Of a stretch of DNA of 36,004 nucleotides, positions 1 through 8,292 are shown in pieces. The first letter of the stretch is position 1, and every line of letters starts with the position of its first letter. This DNA comes from Brevinematales bacterium. GTDB taxonomy: Bacteria > Spirochaetota > Brevinematia > Brevinematales > JAOACQ01. The notes beneath the pieces are model-generated. The model had not been told where the DNA came from, ran no database searches, and was given only the letters and a program-made list of their open reading frames with translations. Made by a program: the position numbers and the translations under genes. The stretch is from NCBI GenBank assembly GCA_026417755.1, contig JAOACQ010000034.1, positions 1-36,004 of the forward strand, given 5' to 3'.

Positions 1-221
1 TTGGAAAGATTTATATCTTCAATAATTGACGTAAATTCATTAATACTTTTTCTTATTATACTTGATAATAACTCTTCTTTACTTGAAAAGTAATAATAAA
101 TCATAGCCTTGTTAATTTCTGCACACTTGGCTATTTCATCAACAGAAGTAGCATCAAATCCTTTCTCTGCAAAAAGTTTTATCGCCGCATCAAGAATTCT
201 ATCTTTTGGTTTAATATCCAT
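1..221 (-). CDS. TetR-family transcriptional regulator, N-terminal part
   Basis: The gene runs off the left edge, so only its first 73 codons are visible. Read on the minus strand it begins MDIKPKDRILDAAIKLF and continues through a typical TetR helix-turn-helix (TSVDEIAKCAEINKAMIYYY, about residues 28-47) into FSSKEELL. This is the canonical DNA-binding half; the ligand-binding half lies outside the window. A GAGGAT ribosome site sits 6 bases before the ATG. Its promoter and two tandem inverted repeats lie immediately upstream, which implies autorepression. Family assignment is firm; ligand and targets are unknown. Confidence 0.92.
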   Translation of the reverse strand, partial: MDIKPKDRILDAAIKLFAEKGFDATSVDEIAKCAEINKAMIYYYFSSKEELLSSIIRKSINEFTSIIEDINLS

Positions 222-234
222 ATTTTTATCCTCA

Positions 235-267
235 AACTAACCAATAAGTTAAACTAACCGTTTAGTT
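235..267. promoter_or_regulatory. Tandem TetR-type operators
   Basis: Two 16-bp boxes are spaced 17 bp centre to centre. Box 2 (252-267) is a perfect inverted repeat, AACTAA-CCGT-TTAGTT. Box 1 (235-250), AACTAA-CCAA-TAAGTT, matches it in the left arm and in most of the right arm. They lie between the -10 and the start codon of the TetR gene. Dyads next to a TetR gene are the usual autoregulatory operators of this family; control of the divergent receptor gene is possible but its start is about 100 bp away. Confidence 0.7.
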
Positions 268-269
268 AA

Positions 270-298
270 ATATTAAATACAAAAAATTAAAAAGTCAA
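270..298 (-). promoter_or_regulatory. Promoter of the TetR-family gene
   Basis: On the minus strand, -35 TTGACT (298-293) is followed by a 17-base spacer and -10 TAATAT (275-270). The TetR operators begin 2 bases downstream of the -10, so a bound repressor would cover the transcription start. Confidence 0.7.
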
Positions 299-351
299 GA
301 ATATAACAAAATATTTTTATTGGAAAAATTTATGTTTGTTGTAATAATATA

Positions 352-357
352 TATAAT
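352..357 (+). promoter_or_regulatory. Possible -10 element for the TonB-dependent receptor
   Basis: A perfect TATAAT lies 41 bases before the start codon. A -35 at the ideal distance (TTTATG, 329-334) is poor. An alternative pair, TTGGAA (320-325) with AATAAT (343-348), is also possible, so the exact start is uncertain. Confidence 0.4.
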
Positions 358-398
358 AATGTAAGATTAAGCTATATTTAAAATAACCGGGGGCTAAA

Positions 399-2756
399 AT
401 GAATTTCAATAAGATTCTTTTTCTTATGCTTTTCCCTTCTTTTTTCTTTTCTATTGAACTGAAAGGAAAAATATTTAACAAAGATAGCAGATCTAAAATT
501 GCTGATGCTATTGTGATATTAAAAAACTCAAAAGGAGAGGTTAAAACAACACAAACAGATCAAAAGGGGGAATTTATTATTGAAGATCTCGAGGAAGATT
601 CATATGAAATTGAGATAAAACTTATAGGATTTTATCCAGAAAGAAAAACTTTTATTCTTAAAAAAGATGAAAATTTAACTATCTATCTTTCACAACTTCC
701 AACAGCTTCTTTTGGCGAGATAGAAGTAAAAGGAGAAAGAGAAAAGATTAGTGTCTCAAAAAACACTGTTGACAAAAAAACCTTAGAGAAAGCAACAACC
801 TCAGTAACAGGAGATCCAATAGAAGTTATGAAAAAGATGCCTGGTGTGGACTCAACATCGAGAGGAAACTTTTCTACTGCTTCAAGGTTGAGTATCAGAG
901 GAGGGCAGGGTTTTGAAACAATTGGGCTTTTTGATGGAATGAAGATTGATTATTTCTACCATAGGATAATTCAGGACTCTGTATTTATTGATGATCTCAT
1001 TGAAGAAGTTACCCTTTATAAAGGGGTTGCACCTGTTGAATACGGTCAGCTTATGTCCGGACTTTTAGATGTCAAAACCATAAAACCACCCACCGGTTTT
1101 CATGGAAAATTAAATCTTGGCCTTTTAAATACATATCTCACACTTTATGGCACCACAGAAGATGAAAAGTGGGAATACCTCTGGGGAATAAGAAGAACAC
1201 ATTATGACCTTATCTTTAATCTTTTCCTGCAGGAAGAGGATGCGGATATGGTGTTTGCCATTCCTTATTATATTGATTCTCAAGGTAAGATTACGTACAA
1301 TGGAGATAATGACAAAATTTCGTTAATCTGCCTATATTCCTTTGAACCAGCAATGATTTCAAATATTGCCAATACAAATAAGAAAGGAGAAACAAATCAG
1401 TTTTATGGTGGTATAAATTATCAATATATTGTTGGTGGACTTGAATGGAGGCATATTTTTTCACCTGACTTTTTTGTGGAACAGCAGATTTCAGGGGCAA
1501 TAAATTATCAGAAGGGCTATATTGGAATTTCTTCAAATGAGTTTTTTAATGAGATTGTGGACAATAATATCCGTTATAAGGTTATGGCTGGCTATTATCC
1601 TGTTGAGATTGTTGGTCTTAAAATTGGATTTGAGACAACTTATTATCCTGATTTGATATATTCTTACAAAGCAAAGGGTTTTTATACAAACATTGTTACT
1701 CAAAAGGCTGAATTTACCAATTTTATTGATGAGTACACAAGAACCAATTTTCTTGTTCTCTCGGGTTTTTTAGGAAGTGAAATTGAATTGTTTGAGAAAA
1801 AATTCTTTATTTCACCCGGAATAAGAATTAACTACTTCAACTATATAGATAAATTCTCTTACGACCCAAGAGCCACTCTCGAATATAGATTTACTGATGA
1901 GCATAAGGCATACATTTCAGCCGGATATCTTTCGCAATTTACCACAGAGCCTTTTGTACTTGGCCTTCTTACCAAAGAAAAGGATAAAATAGACATTCCC
2001 GGTGTGTGGCAATACATAGTAGGAGAAAAAAGTAAGTTTTTTGATTACTGGGAAGTTTCTCTTGAAGGCTACCTCAAGCATTATGTGAATGTTTTATCGA
2101 GAGTTTCAAATATCCAACTTGAATTTAAAACCACTGATAACAGGCTTGATATTTATGGAGCTGAAATAATGCTTAAGAAAAACCCAGGTGGTATTCCCTT
2201 TTACGGATGGTTGAGTGGAAGTGTAATGAACATCTGGGCATATGTAAAGGAAGGGGAAGACCCAAATAATTTTTACGGATTTAATTTTAATATCGATGAA
2301 AATGGCAATGTATATGGAGGCATTAACTCAAAATGGAAATATGCTTCTTCACCCATAAACGAATGGTTTAACTTCTGGAAATATAAATTCAATCTGACAT
2401 TAATCTGGGAATTTCTCAAAAACTGGAGTTTGACAGGAGAGTTTATTTACGAATCAAGAGGATATTTTACCCCTGTTGAAAGTGTTAGCTCTTTTACAGT
2501 TGGAACAAATACCGTTTATGTCCCAAAATACGGTAAATATAATTCTGAGAGACTACCAGACTTCCATCAACTTAATATTAAACTTGAATGGACTCCAACA
2601 TTTTTTAATCTTCCGTGGGGTTTTTATATTCAGATAATGAATATCTACAACAATAAAGAGAAACGCTATTATTATACAGAAGACTATTCTGAAAAGAAAA
2701 TATCAGAATCTCCTCTTGGTATCTGGGGTTTTGGAGGCTTTTGGGTAAAATGGTAG
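399..2756 (+). CDS. TonB-dependent outer-membrane receptor with N-terminal carboxypeptidase-regulatory-like domain
   Basis: This 785-residue protein has a signal peptide (MNFNKILFLMLFPSFFFS). It is followed by a carboxypeptidase-regulatory-like beta-sandwich (about residues 20-100: ELKGKIFNKDSRSKIADAIV ... YEIEIKLIGFYPERK), a plug domain (about 115-230, including the motif LSIRGGQGFETIGLFDG) and a long barrel region rich in aromatic and alternating strands up to the C-terminus (FGGFWVKW). Such proteins sit in the outer membrane and import a ligand with energy passed by TonB-ExbBD. The ligand cannot be read from the sequence. I see no clear TonB box after the signal peptide; the domain order resembles SusC/CirA-like receptors without a SusD partner nearby. 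It is transcribed alone, divergent from the TetR gene. The start is preceded by a GGGGG stretch 5 bases upstream of the ATG. Confidence 0.88.
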   Translation: MNFNKILFLMLFPSFFFSIELKGKIFNKDSRSKIADAIVILKNSKGEVKTTQTDQKGEFIIEDLEEDSYEIEIKLIGFYPERKTFILKKDENLTIYLSQLPTASFGEIEVKGEREKISVSKNTVDKKTLEKATTSVTGDPIEVMKKMPGVDSTSRGNFSTASRLSIRGGQGFETIGLFDGMKIDYFYHRIIQDSVFIDDLIEEVTLYKGVAPVEYGQLMSGLLDVKTIKPPTGFHGKLNLGLLNTYLTLYGTTEDEKWEYLWGIRRTHYDLIFNLFLQEEDADMVFAIPYYIDSQGKITYNGDNDKISLICLYSFEPAMISNIANTNKKGETNQFYGGINYQYIVGGLEWRHIFSPDFFVEQQISGAINYQKGYIGISSNEFFNEIVDNNIRYKVMAGYYPVEIVGLKIGFETTYYPDLIYSYKAKGFYTNIVTQKAEFTNFIDEYTRTNFLVLSGFLGSEIELFEKKFFISPGIRINYFNYIDKFSYDPRATLEYRFTDEHKAYISAGYLSQFTTEPFVLGLLTKEKDKIDIPGVWQYIVGEKSKFFDYWEVSLEGYLKHYVNVLSRVSNIQLEFKTTDNRLDIYGAEIMLKKNPGGIPFYGWLSGSVMNIWAYVKEGEDPNNFYGFNFNIDENGNVYGGINSKWKYASSPINEWFNFWKYKFNLTLIWEFLKNWSLTGEFIYESRGYFTPVESVSSFTVGTNTVYVPKYGKYNSERLPDFHQLNIKLEWTPTFFNLPWGFYIQIMNIYNNKEKRYYYTEDYSEKKISESPLGIWGFGGFWVKW

Positions 2757-2805
2757 ACAATCATAATGACAAAGTATGGAGGATTGCTGAGATTTTTCGT
2801 ATTAT

Positions 2806-2834
2806 TTGACTTAGTTTTATAAAAATGTTAAATT
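2806..2834 (+). promoter_or_regulatory. Promoter of fmdB-fumarase-ygiQ cluster
   Basis: -35 TTGACT (2806-2811), a 17-base spacer and -10 TAAATT (2829-2834) preceded by TGT, which makes an extended -10. It lies 30 bases before the fmdB start. Confidence 0.65.
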
Positions 2835-2864
2835 TTATATGTGGATATTTAGGAGGTTGACAGT

Positions 2865-3095
2865 ATGCCAAATTATGATTACAGATGTGAAAAATGCGAA
2901 AATATTTTTGAAGTTTTTCATAAAATGACAGAAAATCCTTTAGTCAAATGTCCAGAATGTGGTTCAAATGCCAAAAGAATGCTAGGTGGTGGAGCAGGAA
3001 TAATTTTTAAAGGTTCTGGTTTTTATAAAACTGATTATTGTGGCTCAAAATCATCCGAAAGCTCAAAATGTAGTAGTTGCACAAACGCCAGCTGA
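2865..3095 (+). CDS. FmdB-family zinc-ribbon protein
   Basis: This 76-residue protein begins MPNYDYRCEKCENIFEVFH and has two CxxC knuckles, CEKC near residue 8 and CPEC near residue 34, as in the FmdB zinc-ribbon family (putative regulatory proteins). The family's central GGGAG...FKGSGFYKTDY segment is present. The tail is rich in Ser and Cys (KSSESSKCSSC) and carries an additional CxxC. A strong AGGAGG site precedes the ATG. Its stop codon lies 2 bases before the best start of the fumarase gene, so the two are probably translationally coupled. The molecular role of this family is not settled. Confidence 0.9.
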   Translation: MPNYDYRCEKCENIFEVFHKMTENPLVKCPECGSNAKRMLGGGAGIIFKGSGFYKTDYCGSKSSESSKCSSCTNAS

Positions 3096-3097
3096 AA

Positions 3098-3931
3098 ATG
3101 AAAGAAATATTTAAAGAAGTTTTTAATCAAAAATTTTATACTGCTTTAAATGAGGCACATTTTTTTTTGAGAGAAGATATAAAATCTTATTTAATCAAAT
3201 TAAGTAAAAATCTTGCAAATAAAGAAAAGGATATAGTTTCTATCTATATCGAAAACTTTAAGCTGGCAGAGGACGAAAAAAGAGCAATCTGTCAGGATAC
3301 AGGTTATGTTCAAGTCTTTGTTGAGTTAGGAAGAGATGTTCATATAGGGTTTAATATAAAGGAAACAATAGAAGAAATTGTGAAAGATTTTTACGAAAAG
3401 AATTTTTTGAGAAAATCGCTCACAAATCCCATCACAAAAAAAAATACAGAAACAAACACCCCTGTGTTCATAGACTATGAAATTGTAGAAGGTGAAGTTT
3501 TCAAAGTTGATATTCTTATCAAAGGTGGCGGTTCTGAAAATGCTACAAGGACAAAACTCCTTCTCCCAACTCTTACAAAAGATCAACTTGAAGAGGTCAT
3601 TATAGAAGAAATAAAATCCATCGGTGCAAAAGCCTGCCCTCCCTATATTATTGGTGTGTGTATAGGGGGAAATCTCGAAAAGGCAATCTTTTACTCAAAG
3701 AAACTACTCTTATATAAGATAGATGAAAACCCTATGGATAGTCTGGAGATGGAGATTTCAAATAGACTTAAGAAGAAGATTAATGAATTGCCAATAGGTT
3801 TTCAGGGTTTAAAGTTTGGAGAAACAGTTATAGATCTTAAACTTAAAATCTTACCATCTCATATTGCCACACTCCCGCTTGCTATATCTGTTGGGTGTAA
3901 TGTTGTAAGACAATCATCATTTACGATTTAA
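3098..3931 (+). CDS. Class I (iron-sulfur) fumarate hydratase, alpha subunit
   Basis: The 277-residue protein matches the alpha (N-terminal) half of class I fumarases and related tartrate dehydratases, which hydrate fumarate to malate with a [4Fe-4S] cluster. Cysteine-bearing motifs include AICQDTGYVQVF, ACPPYIIGVCIGG and the C-terminal HIATLPLAISVGCNVVRQSS; GGGSENATRTKLLLP is the conserved glycine-rich segment. The ATG at 3098 is preferred over an upstream TTG at 3077 because homologous sequence begins at MKEIF and the TTG lies inside fmdB; no good ribosome site is visible for either. The beta subunit, usually the next gene, is absent here, so the partner must lie elsewhere or be missing. 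Specificity for fumarate versus another 2-hydroxyacid is inferred, not shown. Confidence 0.88.
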   Translation: MKEIFKEVFNQKFYTALNEAHFFLREDIKSYLIKLSKNLANKEKDIVSIYIENFKLAEDEKRAICQDTGYVQVFVELGRDVHIGFNIKETIEEIVKDFYEKNFLRKSLTNPITKKNTETNTPVFIDYEIVEGEVFKVDILIKGGGSENATRTKLLLPTLTKDQLEEVIIEEIKSIGAKACPPYIIGVCIGGNLEKAIFYSKKLLLYKIDENPMDSLEMEISNRLKKKINELPIGFQGLKFGETVIDLKLKILPSHIATLPLAISVGCNVVRQSSFTI

Positions 3932-3940
3932 AGAGGAGTT

Positions 3941-4549
3941 ATGAAAAAGTTCTTTGAACTAACATATATACTACCAAAAGAAATTGATGTAATAAGAAGA
4001 TTAAACTATAACCCTAAAAAAACTATACTAACAGAAGATATTGCAAATAAAATACAGCAAGAACTCATTAATTCAAAGGACTTTATAAAACCAAAAGGCA
4101 TTGTTGATGAGGTTATTATCTCTATTAAAGAGGATAAAATTTTATTTGAAGATTTTGAAATTAACTCAAAAAAACTATCAGAATTACTTAAAAAATCAAA
4201 GATAGCAACTATCCTTGCAGCTACTATTGGGGAAGAGTTGACTTTGGAAGTAGAAAAGAGATTGAAAAATGAAAATTATACTGAAGCTGTTATTCTTGAT
4301 GCTATTGGTAGTGAAGCAGTTGAAACTTTTACAAACCATATTCAAAGCATTCTTGAAAGAGAAAAAAAACTCTCGGGATATAAAGCCACAATGAGATATT
4401 CTCCTGGTTATGGTGATCTTTCTATTGATTTTAACAGTTATATTCTCGAAAGACTAGATGCTAAAAAGATAAATCTAACTCTTTATCCAGAAAGTAAAAT
4501 TTTACACCCAGAGAAAAGTATAACTGCAATTATTGGCTGGGAGAAATAA
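3941..4549 (+). CDS. Stand-alone methionine synthase (MetH) reactivation-domain protein
   Basis: This 202-residue protein resembles the C-terminal S-adenosylmethionine-binding activation domain of cobalamin-dependent methionine synthase. The hallmark RYSPGYGDLSID is present, preceded by ATIGEELTLEVEKRL and DAIGSEAVETF and followed by LYPESKILHPEKSITAIIGW. In MetH this domain reductively remethylates inactive cob(II)alamin using SAM. Here it is a separate polypeptide with no MetH catalytic modules beside it, as in organisms with split methionine synthases. It starts 9 bases after the fumarase stop with a GAGGAG site and is followed 1 base later by the ygiQ-like gene, so it belongs to the same transcript. 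Which corrinoid enzyme it serves is unknown. Confidence 0.88.
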   Translation: MKKFFELTYILPKEIDVIRRLNYNPKKTILTEDIANKIQQELINSKDFIKPKGIVDEVIISIKEDKILFEDFEINSKKLSELLKKSKIATILAATIGEELTLEVEKRLKNENYTEAVILDAIGSEAVETFTNHIQSILEREKKLSGYKATMRYSPGYGDLSIDFNSYILERLDAKKINLTLYPESKILHPEKSITAIIGWEK

Positions 4550-4550
4550 A

Positions 4551-6251
4551 ATGTTCTTACCTGCTACAAAAGAAGAAATGAAAAAACTCGGCTGGGAAAA
4601 CCTTGATATTATTCTTGTTAGTGGGGATGCTTATATTGATAGCTATTATAATGGAGTGGCATTGATTGGAAATTTTTTAGTCTCAAAAGGCTTTAAGGTA
4701 GGAGTTATATCGCAACCCGATATTAATTCACCTTCTGATATAACAAGGCTGGGTGAACCTTTACTTTTTTGGGGTATTAGTGCCGGTTGTGTTGATTCAA
4801 TGGTTGCAAATTATACAGCTCTGGGAAAAAAACGAAAATCTGACGATTTTACTCCTGGAGGAGAAAATAACAAAAGGCCAGATAGAGCTACAATTGTATA
4901 TACAAATCTTATAAAAAGATATTTCAAAAAAACAGTGCCAATAGTCATAGGCGGTATTGAAGCCAGTTTAAGAAGGATAGCACATTACGACTTCATTGAT
5001 AATGGATTGAGAAAACCAATACTCTTTGATGCAAAAGCCGACATTTTAGTCTATGGAATGGGTGAGCTTACAACTTTAGAACTAGCTATGAAACTAAAAA
5101 ATGGAGAAGACTATAAAGAAACTAAAGGGATTTGCTTTATAGAAAAAGATAAAAAAAGCTTTTTTGAAAAAGGCTTTATAGAATTACCTTCCTTCGAGGA
5201 GGTTGTTAATGATAAGTTCAAATTTATTGAAATGTTCAAAATATTCTATGAAAATAATGATCCAATAAATGGCAGAGGGCTTATTCAAAAAACTCTTGAT
5301 AGATATCTGATACAAAATCCTCCTCAAAGGTTACTCACTACCGAAGAAATGGATTATATTTACAGTCTTCCTTTTGAAAGAGAAGTCCATCCCTATGACA
5401 GAAAAAATGGAGAGGTTAAAGCAATTCACACAATTCAATTTTCTATTACCACTCATAGGGGGTGTTATGGTGGTTGTAACTTTTGTGCTATATCAGTTCA
5501 TCAAGGCAAAAATATAATTGAAAGAAGTGAAGGCTCGATTATAACTGAAGTTAAAAACTTAGTTCATCATAAAAATTTTAAAGGATATATATCCGATCTT
5601 GGTGGCCCAACAGCAAATATGTATGGAATAGACTGTGATAAGAGAAAAATTTCTGGTTCCTGTAAAGGGAAAAACTGTATGAGTCCGGAGACTTGTCGTC
5701 AACTTAAAATTTCTCATAAAAGGCAACTCAATGTTCTTAAACAAGTTAGAAAAGTAGCAGGTATAAAAAAAGTTTTTATATCTTCAGGTATAAGGCCCGA
5801 TTTAGTATTAGAAGACAAAGAATATGGGGAAAAATATCTTAAAGAAATACTAGAATTTCATACGAGCGGCCAGCTTAAAATTGCTCCAGAACATTCAGAA
5901 CAAAAAGTTTTAACTCTTATGGGAAAGATGAAAAGAGAATACATCGAAAAATTTAAAAAAATGTTTGATAATTTAAAAAAAGATGGTCAATTTCTTACTT
6001 ACTACTTTATTGCAGCACACCCTGGCTGTAATGAAAATGATATGATTAAACTTAGAAAATTTATTAAAGAAAATTTGAAACTAAATCCAGAACAGGTTCA
6101 GATATTTACTCCCACACCTTCAACATTTTCCACATTGATGTATTATACTGAAATAGATCCAACTTCTATGATAAAAATCTTTGTTGAAAAATCTCATAAA
6201 GGTAAAGAAAAACAAAAAAATATAATTATCCAGAATAAAGATAATCGATAG
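4551..6251 (+). CDS. ygiQ: YgiQ-family radical SAM protein
   Basis: This 566-residue protein has the YgiQ (UPF0313) architecture. The N-terminal region carries DIILVSGDAYIDS and the motif VIGGIEASLRRIAHYD. A radical SAM core carries the CX3CX2C cluster motif in HRGCYGGCNFCAIS (Cys305, Cys309, Cys312), followed by SDLGGPTANMYG and KIAPEHSE. The C-terminal part (HPGCNENDMIKL ... QVQIFTPTPSTFSTLMYYT) is also typical. Known members bind a [4Fe-4S] cluster and SAM, but the reaction is undetermined. The ATG at 4551 is chosen over an in-frame TTG at 4533 that lies within the preceding gene. The last 26 bases overlap the 3' end of recG on the other strand, so neither gene has room for its own terminator beyond its stop. 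Confidence 0.92.
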   Translation: MFLPATKEEMKKLGWENLDIILVSGDAYIDSYYNGVALIGNFLVSKGFKVGVISQPDINSPSDITRLGEPLLFWGISAGCVDSMVANYTALGKKRKSDDFTPGGENNKRPDRATIVYTNLIKRYFKKTVPIVIGGIEASLRRIAHYDFIDNGLRKPILFDAKADILVYGMGELTTLELAMKLKNGEDYKETKGICFIEKDKKSFFEKGFIELPSFEEVVNDKFKFIEMFKIFYENNDPINGRGLIQKTLDRYLIQNPPQRLLTTEEMDYIYSLPFEREVHPYDRKNGEVKAIHTIQFSITTHRGCYGGCNFCAISVHQGKNIIERSEGSIITEVKNLVHHKNFKGYISDLGGPTANMYGIDCDKRKISGSCKGKNCMSPETCRQLKISHKRQLNVLKQVRKVAGIKKVFISSGIRPDLVLEDKEYGEKYLKEILEFHTSGQLKIAPEHSEQKVLTLMGKMKREYIEKFKKMFDNLKKDGQFLTYYFIAAHPGCNENDMIKLRKFIKENLKLNPEQVQIFTPTPSTFSTLMYYTEIDPTSMIKIFVEKSHKGKEKQKNIIIQNKDNR

Positions 6252-8292
6252 GTAGGTGTTTTAGTATTCCATCTTTTAAACATTTGTGTTTTTCAAGTCC
6301 AAGTTCTGGATCATACTCAATTATATTTATTGCGTCCTCTCTTGCCACTTTCAGAAGTTTTTCATCATGTAAGAATTCCGATATCTTTAATTCTGGCATT
6401 CCAGACTGTTTAATTCCTAAAATCTCTCCTGGACCCCTTATCTTTAGATCTTCCTCGGCTATCTTAAATCCATCATTATAATTACAGATAACTTCCATCC
6501 TTCTTATAATATCCTCTGTTTCTTCACAACTTGTAACTAAAGCACAATAAGATTGCTCTTCTCCTCTACCAACTCTACCCCTTAATTGATGAAGTTGAGA
6601 TAAACCAAACCTTTCAGCCCCTTCTATAACAATTATAGTGGCATTTTTGACATCTATACCAACCTCTATAACTGTTGTTGACACAAGAATATTAATTTTA
6701 TTTAACTTAAAATCCTGCATAATTCTCATCTTTTCTTCGGATGGCATCTTTCCGTGAAGTAAACCAACCTTAAATTCTGAAAAAAGTCTTTTAAGTTTAT
6801 TATAATTTTTTATTGCATCCTCAGCATTTAATTTCTCAGATTCTTCAATCAATGGATATATAAAATATGCTTGTCTACCTTTTCTTAATTCCTGAGTCAC
6901 AAATCTTATAAGTTTCTCGTAATCAACTTCTTTTCTGAACCATTTCGTTATTACTGGTTTTCGTCCGGATGGCATTTCATCAATTATAGAAATATCTAAA
7001 TCTCCATAAACAGTAAGACTCAATGTTCTTGGAATAGGAGTTGCTGTCATTACAAGTATATCAGGATTATTTCCCTTTTTTGCCATTATTATTCTTTGCT
7101 CTACTCCAAATCTATGTTGTTCGTCAAAAACTATCAAAGCAAGATTATGAAAATTTACTTCCTCCTGAAGTAAAGCATGTGTCCCTACTATAAGGTTTAT
7201 CTCTCCTCTTTTTAACTTTAAAATAATGTCTTCTTTATTCTCACTGCTTTTTGTTAAAACTGCCATTTTTAAACCCAGATTTTCTGCTATTTTAAACAGA
7301 TTGTTATAATGTTGAAACGCTAACACTTCAGTAGGAACAAGCAAAGCACTCTGATAACCATTTTCGGAAGCAAAAATCATTGCAAGGAATGCTACTATTG
7401 TTTTACCACTTCCCACATCCCCTTGAAGTAACCTATGCATAGGTTTCTTATTCTTCATATCTTTTATTATCTCAAAGAGAGCTTTTTCCTGAGCATTGGT
7501 TAACTTAAATTGTAAATTTTTTATAGTTTGTTTTATAAGTTCCTCTTTTGTGTAATTGAAATTTTTAACATTTAATGATAGATTTTTTCTTTTCAACATT
7601 ACAACAAGTTGAATAGCAAACAATTCTTCAAAACCTATTCTAAAACGAGCCTTTCTCAAGGAAATAATATTTTCAGGAAAATGAATACTTCTTAAAGCCT
7701 GATTTTTTGAAATAAGTTTATGACCATTTATCATATAATTTGGTAGTTCGTCGGCAATTTCGTTAATATATTTATTTATTACTTTTTCTACTAAATTTCT
7801 TAATTCTTTAACTGTAGTTCCTTCGGTGATACTATAGATTGGAAAAACTTTGCCAAAATTTTTGGGGGGAGTGTTTTCAATATACTCTTCAAAATCAAAT
7901 GTTGAAGTTTGAATTTCATCAAACTTAAGTATAAACTCTGCATAAAGCCAGTATCTTTTACCTATCTTCATTGTTTTAAACAAAAACTCCCTGTTAAATC
8001 CAACAAGACTTGCCCTCATTTTGGAATCTTCTACTATTATTTTTGGATGTTTTTTATTTTTAAAAAAGATACTTTGGTGTTCCACAACTCTCACAATAGT
8101 ACAAACAGGCTTCTTATTGAGAATAGAAGATTCTATAGACTCCACAGTACTTCTATCTTCATACCTGTATGGAAAATAAGTTAACACATCATAAACCGTT
8201 AGAAGCCCCAATTTATCCAGTATGTGAAGTTGCCTTGGAGTAAAAAGATTTGTCTCTTTAAGATTTATCTCTTTGAGATCATTAAGATACAT
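6226..8292 (-). CDS. recG: ATP-dependent DNA helicase RecG
   Basis: The 688-residue protein is a full RecG: N-terminal wedge/OB region (about 1-230, with LLTVYDVLTYFPYRYEDRS), then a superfamily 2 helicase. Walker A is GDVGSGKT near residue 297, motif II is FDEQHRFG near 390, motif III is TATPIPRTL, and QLHQLRGRVGRGEEQSYC is motif VI. The RecG-specific C-terminal segment follows (KIRGPGEILGIKQSGMPEL). RecG regresses stalled replication forks and branch-migrates recombination intermediates. The start codon directly abuts the stop of the upstream 491-residue gene, indicating co-transcription and probably coupled translation. Confidence 0.97.
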   Translation of the reverse strand: MYLNDLKEINLKETNLFTPRQLHILDKLGLLTVYDVLTYFPYRYEDRSTVESIESSILNKKPVCTIVRVVEHQSIFFKNKKHPKIIVEDSKMRASLVGFNREFLFKTMKIGKRYWLYAEFILKFDEIQTSTFDFEEYIENTPPKNFGKVFPIYSITEGTTVKELRNLVEKVINKYINEIADELPNYMINGHKLISKNQALRSIHFPENIISLRKARFRIGFEELFAIQLVVMLKRKNLSLNVKNFNYTKEELIKQTIKNLQFKLTNAQEKALFEIIKDMKNKKPMHRLLQGDVGSGKTIVAFLAMIFASENGYQSALLVPTEVLAFQHYNNLFKIAENLGLKMAVLTKSSENKEDIILKLKRGEINLIVGTHALLQEEVNFHNLALIVFDEQHRFGVEQRIIMAKKGNNPDILVMTATPIPRTLSLTVYGDLDISIIDEMPSGRKPVITKWFRKEVDYEKLIRFVTQELRKGRQAYFIYPLIEESEKLNAEDAIKNYNKLKRLFSEFKVGLLHGKMPSEEKMRIMQDFKLNKINILVSTTVIEVGIDVKNATIIVIEGAERFGLSQLHQLRGRVGRGEEQSYCALVTSCEETEDIIRRMEVICNYNDGFKIAEEDLKIRGPGEILGIKQSGMPELKISEFLHDEKLLKVAREDAINIIEYDPELGLEKHKCLKDGILKHLPIDYLYSG

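Noticed and set aside
340-360. Short TA-rich repeat before the TonB receptor gene
   Set aside because: It is a simple-sequence stretch containing the likely -10; the copies are irregular and too short to call a tandem repeat.
1291-1536. Minus-strand open frame of 81 codons inside the TonB receptor gene
   Set aside because: It is antisense to a well-supported gene, has no recognisable domain, and reads as a shadow of the coding frame. The same applies to the other antisense frames inside recG, mutS, lysS and the glycosyltransferase.
3077-3097. TTG start extending the fumarase gene by 7 codons
   Set aside because: It lies inside fmdB, has no ribosome site, and family similarity begins at the ATG at 3098.
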